Origin: a virus | Virus record (IMG/VR): IMGVR_UViG_3300025120_000473 | Span: 1 to 26,055 of that record | Reading direction: 5' to 3' (one strand) | Length of the DNA stretch: 26,055 nt | Shown: in pieces, positions 16,305-22,059 of the stretch | How the letters are laid out: each line of letters starts with the position of its first letter | Numbering within the stretch: the first letter of the stretch is position 1 | Position numbers and translations under genes: made by a program | Notes under the pieces: model-generated | What the model saw: only the letters and a program-made list of their open reading frames with translations | Told to the model about the DNA's origin: nothing | Databases searched by the model: none

Positions 16305-16563
16305 TTATGATCTCGCCGCCCAATGCAGCGTATCCAATGATATCAACCCACGAGTCATCCTTGGTTATGTCTTCTGCCAGTCGTGCCAACTTGACACCAA
16401 TCATACATGCCGCCACCTGTTCTGCAGTCACCGCCCTGTTAAGTATAACACTCCATATAGTAGCGATACGCTCATGGTTAAACTTAGCCGGTCCATAGTC
16501 CTTGGCTCTCGGACCATTGATTAACTCTGCGGCGGTGTCAATAAAATGCTGTCGGTCTTTCAT
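16291..16563 (-). CDS. DUF6378-like phage protein
   Basis: This 90-aa protein contains AKDYGPAKFNHERIATIWSV, TAEQVAACMIGVKLARLAED and DDSWVDIIGYAALGGEI. This order, 'YG....N.ERIA.iW...', 'vTaeqVa..M...K.aRL', 'DswvDi.GYaAl..E', is the pattern of the small phage family DUF6378. The fold is helical with conserved His/Glu/Asp, reminiscent of small nucleotide-pyrophosphohydrolase-like helical proteins. That enzymatic idea is my inference only. It overlaps the UvrD-like gene by 4 nt (ATGA) and the polymerase gene by up to 14 nt, so it is made with the replisome. Confidence 0.8.
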   Translation of the reverse strand: MKDRQHFIDTAAELINGPRAKDYGPAKFNHERIATIWSVILNRAVTAEQVAACMIGVKLARLAEDITKDDSWVDIIGYAALGGEIINDNE

Positions 16564-18074
16564 ATTTTAAATCCATACATTGATTGTGATTCGATAATGT
16601 GCAGTGCTTTCTTGGCACGAGTAGCCCCGACGTAGAACGTCCGTATCTCGGAGTCCTGATCAGGGCTTTCTGCACATGGCTTGGAGGAGTCTAGTAGTAG
16701 GGCGACGTTATCCGCTTCTCCACCCTTTGCTTTGTGGATCGTCGATATCTTGATCCTCGGCTTGTTCGTCAGAATCTTCTCGCCCATCCGTCTCACTGAG
16801 GAAATATATATTCTCTCCCTCTCTGAAACTTTGAGCGCATCGTACCACGGCATCTCGGCGGAGACGTTCGTAGTAAAGTTCTCTCTTATGCTTTCTAGAT
16901 TGTAGGTTAGTTCGTTGTCGAGCGTGGCAAGCTTCTTCCTTCCAAACTTGGTCACGATATCCGACTTTAATAATGTAGAGAGAATCCTCAATTCCTTCGC
17001 GGAGAGATATATTCCTTTGCATAGCTTTAGCCAAACCTCAATTCCAGTTAATACATTTGGTGAGATAGACCAACCGGAACCTTCACGCCAGAACAGGTAA
17101 CCCTGCTCTTTGAGATCTGTTGCAATCTTGTTCGCGATGTAATTAGTTCTAGCAAGGATAAGCCACTCGCCGTTGGTTAGGTCTAGACCAAGCATATCAT
17201 GATGCCAAACTACAACTCCAGCCTCGTCTTTGGGCATCCATACCTTTTCCTGCCGGGTACCCAGTTGACTTACCATACTGTCCGCGACGTTATAAATATT
17301 TCTAGGAAGACGATATGATTTATGCAGAATTGTTTTATTATCTGATGCGTTAAGGAAGTCCTTCACATCCACACCCATCCAAGAATAGATACACTGATCA
17401 TCATCACCAGCAAAGTAAACCCGCTTGGCCCGTGGCTTCATCACATCGTGTATCATCTTCCACTGCATAGGTGCTAGGTCCTGTGCCTCATCAACAATAA
17501 GCACATCAAGCAAGGGGGAATCCCCCTCGTCTATGAACCTCTCAATCATATCTACAAAGTCTAGCTTACCCGTATCTTTCTTGTAGTCGAACAGTGCTTT
17601 GTTCACTACCTTCAACTGCTGAAAGTAAAGCCTTCTGTCGTTAGCATCGCTGAACTGCTGCTCAAGACTAACGCCGCGCACCCGTGCTAACTGTATCAAA
17701 GACAGATATGCATCACCTCCTTTGCCGGGGCTAAACAAGTTGCCATCAGCCATAGTAACAGAAGAGTTGGAAGAAAACTCTAGGCCCAGCACCTTACCCA
17801 ACTGATTATAGTCGGAGCCCTTTAGAACCTGATTGGTACTAAGACCTAAGTTCTGAAACGCGAAGCTATGTAAGGTGCGGAACCATACCATCTGGTCCGA
17901 GCCCATGTTTAGAGCCGCCGCTGAACGGTCACGCGCTTCCTCCGCCGCCTTACGGCTGAAGGATACGAACGCAATGTTCTCAGGCTTAGTTCCGTTATCA
18001 AGCTCCTGCTTAACAATATTAATAAGCGTTGTTGTTTTGCCCGTTCCTGGGGGACCGAAGATAGTTGTCTGCAT
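16560..18074 (-). CDS. UvrD/Rep-like SF1 DNA helicase
   Basis: This 504-aa ATP-driven DNA translocase shows these motifs: I GPPGTGKT (7-14), Ia-like AFVSFSRKAAEEA, II VLIVDEAQD (191-199), III GDDDQCIYSW (223-232), IV YRLPRN (254-259), V STIHKAKGGEADNV (444-457) and VI RTFYVGATRAKKAL (478-491). It is shorter than cellular UvrD (about 720 aa), so accessory 1B/2B parts are reduced. The start codon shares a base with the primase stop (TAATG), linking it to primase translation. With no DnaB-like helicase visible in the window, it is a candidate fork or accessory helicase. Roles in recombination or repair are equally possible. Confidence 0.93.
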   Translation of the reverse strand: MQTTIFGPPGTGKTTTLINIVKQELDNGTKPENIAFVSFSRKAAEEARDRSAAALNMGSDQMVWFRTLHSFAFQNLGLSTNQVLKGSDYNQLGKVLGLEFSSNSSVTMADGNLFSPGKGGDAYLSLIQLARVRGVSLEQQFSDANDRRLYFQQLKVVNKALFDYKKDTGKLDFVDMIERFIDEGDSPLLDVLIVDEAQDLAPMQWKMIHDVMKPRAKRVYFAGDDDQCIYSWMGVDVKDFLNASDNKTILHKSYRLPRNIYNVADSMVSQLGTRQEKVWMPKDEAGVVVWHHDMLGLDLTNGEWLILARTNYIANKIATDLKEQGYLFWREGSGWSISPNVLTGIEVWLKLCKGIYLSAKELRILSTLLKSDIVTKFGRKKLATLDNELTYNLESIRENFTTNVSAEMPWYDALKVSERERIYISSVRRMGEKILTNKPRIKISTIHKAKGGEADNVALLLDSSKPCAESPDQDSEIRTFYVGATRAKKALHIIESQSMYGFKI

Positions 18075-19606
18075 TAGAACGGCACCTCACTTTCAATCTC
18101 GATACCCGGAACTTGGACCTCGGAACTGAAGGATGGAACCCACCAGACACGCATCTCTTTTCTTGTTCCAGATGTTGTCTCAAATCTCTTCTTACCATTA
18201 GCTACATTACTGCCATTAAGTTCTTTCAACCGCTCCTGTATCTGACCTCGGCTATAGCTGTCAAACTTCTGACCTCTCAGGAACCTAATCAAAGACTCAA
18301 TCTTAAAGTATGTAAGACCTTCGTCATCGTCTGTAAAAGGCTTGCCAATAGATATCTCTTCTGCTGACTGAGCCTGCACCCTGCCATCACAGTAAGACTC
18401 AAGAAGGTCCATGAACTGACCCTTGTATGTTAGTTCTTCTGGCACCTCTATCTCACTCATGTCCTGCATCATTACGCCAACAAGCTCTTGCCAGTCGCCT
18501 ACCTTCTGCAGTGGCGGCATCACATGTATCTGTTCCATGCAAGCCTTTTGAAACTTCTGCGGTGTTTGTAAGTCATCAGTTGTAAGTTCAACCCGTTGAC
18601 CAGCCACATCACAGAACCAAACGGGAGGCTCTGACTTGACAACACACAAACCTGTTATGTCTACATGAGCAACATGGCTACCTATACCAAACTTCTTTGT
18701 CTTACACAGGCTCTTGTTGCAGAAAGACTTCAGCGGTTCCTGTTCACACGGGAACCCATACTCTTTCTTCTCGTGCTGAGACTGTATGACAACGATCTCA
18801 GAAGCTGGCAAAGGTGGTGAAGCATACTTGTTGTTGATTTCTTCAAGGCGTTCTTTCCACTTCTCTGGTTGTTCTTTCTTACAGCCCACCGCCGCCGCAA
18901 ACATCACAGTATTCCGGGTCCCTTCGGGTATGCCTTGTGCAAACATGCATGACAGGCATGGGGACCAGTCAGCGAACTCATCAACAGGCTCACCAAATGT
19001 CAGGTCAGTGAAAGCTTTGGGAGTTACTCTACGTTCTTCTACTAGGTCTAAGAACTCTGTCAGGTCTGCTTCTTCGCCGTTGGCGAGAAGTGCATAGCGC
19101 ATCGTCTGTTCCGAATCAAAGTACGGAAGGTTAATAAAGTTGCCAACATCACCGCGCTCGACAAGAATCTCTTCTTGCTTCGGGAATATCTCACAGCCAC
19201 CGTACCCCAGATACGATGCAATCTCTGATGCTTTATCACGAAACACTCCTGCACTCATGTACTCTGTAAAGAAAAAATATATGTGTGCGCCGCCTGACTT
19301 AGACCGACAGGTAACACATGGTATGTCTAGGCCCTGTAACTTCTTATCTAAAGCAACAAGGTCTAACGGATACTGGTCAATGTCTAGTGCCCCGAACCTA
19401 CACTTGTTTTCTTCATTGATTGGGATAGAACCCACCCCGCTTTTACCTTCGAGGTGAGAGACAATTAATTCTATAGTGAGAGGTTTACGAACGATGAAAG
19501 ATTTAGCCTTTTGCTTACCGGCCCGTCTCTCTTCTGATATTTGTGTCTGTCCATGTGCCGCACTGAACCCCTCAAATGCAGCCATGAACCGTGTAGCTTG
19601 GTTCAT
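18074..19606 (-). CDS. Archaeo-eukaryotic-type (AEP) primase/primase-polymerase
   Basis: This 510-aa protein has the AEP catalytic core: metal-binding FGALDIDQY (D75, D77), SKSGGAHIYFF (S104, H108), then CEIFPKQ (E139) and GNFINLPYF. This matches the TOTE-type or plasmid/phage prim-pol subgroup. A linker with EGTRNTVMFAAAVGCKK resembles the PriCT helical region. Cysteines at 217/220 (SPCLSC) and at 287, 296 and 301 (PCEQEPLKSFCNKSLCKTKK) may bind zinc. The C-terminal region is helical and ends IESEVPF, resembling an SSB C-terminal tip. It should make primers for the polymerase. It has no fused helicase domain; the separate UvrD-like gene follows immediately. Confidence 0.88.
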   Translation of the reverse strand: MNQATRFMAAFEGFSAAHGQTQISEERRAGKQKAKSFIVRKPLTIELIVSHLEGKSGVGSIPINEENKCRFGALDIDQYPLDLVALDKKLQGLDIPCVTCRSKSGGAHIYFFFTEYMSAGVFRDKASEIASYLGYGGCEIFPKQEEILVERGDVGNFINLPYFDSEQTMRYALLANGEEADLTEFLDLVEERRVTPKAFTDLTFGEPVDEFADWSPCLSCMFAQGIPEGTRNTVMFAAAVGCKKEQPEKWKERLEEINNKYASPPLPASEIVVIQSQHEKKEYGFPCEQEPLKSFCNKSLCKTKKFGIGSHVAHVDITGLCVVKSEPPVWFCDVAGQRVELTTDDLQTPQKFQKACMEQIHVMPPLQKVGDWQELVGVMMQDMSEIEVPEELTYKGQFMDLLESYCDGRVQAQSAEEISIGKPFTDDDEGLTYFKIESLIRFLRGQKFDSYSRGQIQERLKELNGSNVANGKKRFETTSGTRKEMRVWWVPSFSSEVQVPGIEIESEVPF

Positions 19607-19632
19607 CTACTATTACTCCAACAGGTAAGGGA

Positions 19633-19666
19633 GGAGCAGGGTTAGTTGATACCTAGACCCTGCTCC
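19633..19666 (-). promoter_or_regulatory. Strong intercistronic hairpin between ssb-like and primase genes
   Basis: Perfect 10-bp inverted repeat GGAGCAGGGT (19633-19642) / ACCCTGCTCC (19657-19666) with a 14-nt loop. The inner TAG/CTA can also pair around a one-base bulge. A weaker outer AACAG/CTGTT pairing flanks it (19620-19624 and 19669-19673). It fills most of the 67-nt gap, the widest inside this leftward block. On the leftward RNA it is followed by TCCCTTACC rather than a U run. It therefore looks like an attenuator, RNase processing site or mRNA stabiliser rather than a classical terminator. Confidence 0.65.
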
Positions 19667-19673
19667 AACTGTT

Positions 19674-20468
19674 TTAAAACGGCACGTCGTCTGCATCAGA
19701 TGGATTAGCTGAACTCATCTCATCTGAAGTAGCGGCGCTGGTTTTAATCTCACCTGCTTGGAAGTCATTGTACATCTGCTTTGCTTCTTGAAGCACAGCC
19801 ATTGGCACATCAGTCATCTCAGCTTGAGCGACTGCGAAGTTGAACCACGAACCTTTGTCGTTGGACTCTTGAACAGTGCTCAGTGTCCACGGCGTTGCCC
19901 ATGTTGGAGGGTTAAACAATCCCTTGGTTGGGTGCATAACCTTCAACCCAGCCCGTCTTGTGTTCCACTGCTTAGACACTTTCATCTGTGTCTTCTTCAT
20001 GTCGCACACCAACTGGCTGGTCAAGCCATCTTCATTGTATGCAAGCACAAGGTACTGAGCCGAACGCACTAGCTCGTTGCCACTGGGTAGCATTTCAAAT
20101 GGACCGTTGCGTGTGGTCTGACGGATGTCAGGGCTGTTTGGATCTATTTCACCCATGAACCCGCCGCCGCTTTCACGAAGGCCGAACTCAAGGAACTTAG
20201 TCTGAAAGGCACAGACTAAAACCTTAACACCTGTGTCAGCTTCCCAGTATTCCCCGGTCACTGTGTTAAAGATGTCACCTGCTGACGCGCCCTTAATAAA
20301 CTTAGGGTCCGTCTTCAAAAGCTGTGGTGATAGCGGCTGAAGGATCCGCAAGAATGGTATCTGCATATCCTCTGCACCGATAGCCTCACGACCTTGCCCT
20401 GCCGCCTCAAACAAATCATCCATGATGTTTGCTACTGCTGTGCTTTCTTTTTTTGCTACTGCTTCCAT
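19674..20468 (-). CDS. Putative single-stranded DNA-binding protein
   Basis: This 264-aa protein has a central beta-rich region (about residues 60-215, including GVKVLVCAFQTKFLEFGL and QYLVLAYNEDGLTSQLVC). It then has an unstructured Ser/Asp/Ala tail ending SDADDVPF. An acidic tail ending in a hydrophobic Pro-Phe is the hallmark of bacterial SSB (E. coli ends DDDIPF) and is functionally similar to the acidic, Phe-ended tail of T7 gp2.5. It lies immediately upstream of primase in the same operon, as an SSB would. No canonical OB-fold motif can be read by eye, so the call rests on tail, size and context. Confidence 0.6.
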   Translation of the reverse strand: MEAVAKKESTAVANIMDDLFEAAGQGREAIGAEDMQIPFLRILQPLSPQLLKTDPKFIKGASAGDIFNTVTGEYWEADTGVKVLVCAFQTKFLEFGLRESGGGFMGEIDPNSPDIRQTTRNGPFEMLPSGNELVRSAQYLVLAYNEDGLTSQLVCDMKKTQMKVSKQWNTRRAGLKVMHPTKGLFNPPTWATPWTLSTVQESNDKGSWFNFAVAQAEMTDVPMAVLQEAKQMYNDFQAGEIKTSAATSDEMSSANPSDADDVPF

Positions 20469-20473
20469 AGTCT

Positions 20474-21040
20474 CTAGCTCCTAGTAATTTTAGCTTCGGT
20501 CCCCACAAAGATACCGAATGTGTTAAAGTCAATTTCCTTGCCGCTTTCAATACGGCCCTTGGCCCATGCCTTCAAAGTCTGTGCGTGAATGTGTGTCTTC
20601 TGCGCAGGCTCCAGACCATACTGCCCTCGTAGATCTTCTACTACAGCACTAGCCATGTTGTCCTCACCAGACTTGAATGAGATGGTCACATCATTCTTAA
20701 TGATGTCGCCCTCACCAATAGAACGTAGCCAAGTATAAGCCTCGTCCCTCTTCTCATCTGGGATACGCGCATGAACGAACTGCCGGAGCGCAACCTTGTT
20801 GCCATCGACGGTAACAGAATCCATGCCCATCTCCTGCATCAGGTTGGGGATATCATCCTCGTTCACTTTTCTTTTCTTGAATTTTAAATCCTTGAGATAC
20901 TGCTCGGCTTGAGCAATCTCATCATCAATCTTCTTTGACTCACGGATCAAATGAGACAGGCGGGAGCCTGTATCAGTAGTTACTTTGTCGAACTTATCGG
21001 CATCGACTTCCTCATCAAATAGCGAAAACACATCGCTCAT
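20474..21040 (-). CDS. Coiled-coil replication-operon protein of unknown function
   Basis: This 188-aa acidic protein has a clear N-terminal charged coiled coil (about residues 27-60, ESKKIDDEIAQAEQYLKDLK then FKKRKVNEDDIP). A compact alpha/beta part follows, with MGMDSVTVDGNKVALRQFVH and KSGEDNMASAVVEDLRGQYG. It is the first gene after a promoter candidate, with AGGAG six bases before its ATG, and lies only 5 bases upstream of the ssb-like gene. Proteins of this layout recur beside phage ssb genes. Possible roles are replisome scaffold or host-nucleoid interference, but nothing in the sequence decides. Confidence 0.6.
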   Translation of the reverse strand: MSDVFSLFDEEVDADKFDKVTTDTGSRLSHLIRESKKIDDEIAQAEQYLKDLKFKKRKVNEDDIPNLMQEMGMDSVTVDGNKVALRQFVHARIPDEKRDEAYTWLRSIGEGDIIKNDVTISFKSGEDNMASAVVEDLRGQYGLEPAQKTHIHAQTLKAWAKGRIESGKEIDFNTFGIFVGTEAKITRS

Positions 21041-21056
21041 CGTACACTCCTGTTAC

Positions 21057-21069
21057 GTTAAAGTTTAAC
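21057..21069. promoter_or_regulatory. 13-bp perfect dyad (operator candidate) in 5' leader
   Basis: GTTAAA-G-TTTAAC is a perfect inverted repeat just downstream of the predicted transcription start and upstream of the AGGAG ribosome site of the 188-aa gene. It could bind a repressor dimer. A small 4-bp stem (ACCC/GGGT) lies directly beside it at 21068-21079. Confidence 0.4.
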
Positions 21070-21088
21070 CCCTTCGGGTCAGGTGGAG

Positions 21089-21119
21089 AGTATAGACCCA
21101 CTCCCCAGAGGTATGTCAA
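21089..21119 (-). promoter_or_regulatory. Sigma70-like promoter for the replication operon
   Basis: On the minus strand a perfect TTGACA -35 (21119-21114) is followed after 19 bases by TATACT (21094-21089, five of six to consensus). The spacer is longer than the 17-bp optimum. It begins one base after the stop of the 55-aa gene and precedes the 188-aa, ssb-like, primase, helicase and polymerase genes. Confidence 0.5.
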
Positions 21120-21287
21120 TTACTTTTTTGTACGCCCGTTATAAAACCTTTTGTTAGACGGAGCAAGGGTGAGCCTACTCAGCCTGTGCTTGTCCACTGG
21201 GGCCTTCGGGTCTATCCGACGCGTTCGCTCTGTAATTCTAGCAAGGTCCAGCTTAAACTCTTCTATTGTCATAGTGATGCTGTTCAT
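21120..21287 (-). CDS. 55-aa small basic protein of unknown function
   Basis: The reading frame from ATG 21287 gives MNSITMTIEEFKLDLARITE followed by RTRRIDPKAPVDKHRLSRL and a basic end NGRTKK. An earlier in-frame start (21350) would lie inside the RHH gene and is less likely. The alternative ATG at 21272 (MTIEEF) is possible. An acidic N-terminal helix followed by an Arg/Lys-rich half suggests RNA- or DNA-contacting character, but no family is recognised. It follows the RHH regulator stop by one base, so the two are presumably co-transcribed. Confidence 0.5.
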   Translation of the reverse strand: MNSITMTIEEFKLDLARITERTRRIDPKAPVDKHRLSRLTLAPSNKRFYNGRTKK

Positions 21288-21288
21288 C

Positions 21289-21435
21289 TTAGGCCGCTGT
21301 CTTTTCTGCCACGCTTTGCTTAACAATATGGGCCAACTGTTTGCTAACACTTCTGTCGCTAGCCTCTGCCTGCTTCCGAAGCATGTTATATATTTCTACC
21401 GATACAGCTATCGACTTCCATTTAGATGTGTCCAC
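21289..21435 (-). CDS. Ribbon-helix-helix transcriptional regulator (GTG start)
   Basis: A GTG at 21435, with AAGGA seven bases upstream, opens 48 codons to TAA at 21289. The product begins MDTSKWKSIAVSVEIYNMLR, reading the GTG as fMet. The fold signature is clear: a strand (KWKSIAVS), helix A (VEIYNMLRKQAEAS), a turn (DRS) and helix B (VSKQLAHIVKQSVAEK), as in Arc/MetJ/CopG-type repressors and antitoxins. It should bind DNA as a dimer or tetramer. It is the first gene after a promoter overlapped by a dyad, the usual position of an autoregulated repressor, and is divergent from the nuclease gene at 21508. Confidence 0.8.
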   Translation of the reverse strand: MDTSKWKSIAVSVEIYNMLRKQAEASDRSVSKQLAHIVKQSVAEKTAA

Positions 21436-21447
21436 GAGTTGTTCCTT

Positions 21448-21453
21448 TATAAT
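21448..21453 (+). promoter_or_regulatory. Possible -10 box for the nuclease gene
   Basis: A perfect TATAAT on the plus strand lies about 55 bases before the ATG at 21508. No convincing -35 lies 16-18 bases upstream. The same bases belong to the leader of the oppositely oriented RHH gene. The call rests on the -10 match and on the need for a rightward promoter somewhere in this gap. Confidence 0.3.
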
Positions 21454-21470
21454 TAGTGTGTTACGGTTTG

Positions 21471-21500
21471 ATAATATCTTATATTAGACTAGGGGGTCAA
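21471..21500 (-). promoter_or_regulatory. Sigma70-like promoter for RHH regulator and leftward genes
   Basis: On the minus strand TTGACC (21500-21495) and TATTAT (21476-21471) are separated by 18 bases, each one mismatch from consensus. It lies 36 bases ahead of the GTG start in the AT-rich 72-bp divergent gap. A perfect dyad covers the -10 and part of the spacer. Confidence 0.5.
21472..21486. promoter_or_regulatory. Perfect dyad operator candidate TAATAT-CTT-ATATTA
   Basis: Six-base arms with a three-base spacer overlap the -10 element of the leftward promoter and sit between the divergent RHH and nuclease genes. Binding here would block the leftward promoter and could affect the rightward gene, as for autoregulated RHH repressors. 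AT-rich dyads arise easily by chance, so confidence is moderate. Confidence 0.45.
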
Positions 21501-21507
21501 GTAAAAA

Positions 21508-22059
21508 ATGAGACCAGCACATCAGGTTCGTGATGGTAAAAGATCTGAACTCATTGCCGCCGCTTGGCTTGTGTCTCAAGACTGCTATGTCTACTCCCCT
21601 TTCATCGAGCAAGGCCCGATAGACTTGATTGCATTAGCTCCCAACGGGGAGATGTTCCTGTTCGATGTGAAAACTGCGGGTCGCAGAAAGGATGGCTCCA
21701 TAATCTCCCGAATGTTAAAGCCCATTCAATTAAAACTGGGCGTCCGTCTTCTGTATGTGGACCTTGAAACAAACACCTGTGCTTTGTACCCACACCAGCT
21801 ATCCCGCAACCCAAATAACAACGCCTCCAAGTATGCGGAACAGAAGACATCTAATCGTCACTTTTCCGGGGGTCCAGTTCCAACCATTGACGAGCTTCTT
21901 CTCCAAGGGTCTTCGCAGACAAGTCGATCTTATCCCGAAGAGTCTTCACTATATGAACATCAACTGTCCCCTTCGACACCAGATCCACATAGGTCACCGA
22001 ATGCTTCTGACCTATTCGATGAGCGCGATCCTCAGACTGAACCCTCGTCTCAAGATTAA
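21508..22059 (+). CDS. PD-(D/E)XK nuclease-like protein with antisense-overlapping tail
   Basis: This 183-aa protein has GKRSELIAAAWLVSQDCYVY (E14), GPIDLIAL (D39) and MFLFDVKTAG (D53, K55). This is the E...PID...DxK layout of small PD-(D/E)XK endonucleases (Holliday-resolvase/restriction-like, often annotated group I intron endonuclease-like). The core ends near residue 100. The rest is a Ser/Pro/Arg-rich, probably disordered tail. Residues about 115-183 are encoded opposite the last 69 codons of the SNF2-like gene. It is the only rightward gene in the right half. AGGGGG about 11 bases before ATG may serve as ribosome site. A role in DNA processing, host-DNA degradation or defence is open. 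Confidence 0.75.
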   Translation: MRPAHQVRDGKRSELIAAAWLVSQDCYVYSPFIEQGPIDLIALAPNGEMFLFDVKTAGRRKDGSIISRMLKPIQLKLGVRLLYVDLETNTCALYPHQLSRNPNNNASKYAEQKTSNRHFSGGPVPTIDELLLQGSSQTSRSYPEESSLYEHQLSPSTPDPHRSPNASDLFDERDPQTEPSSQD

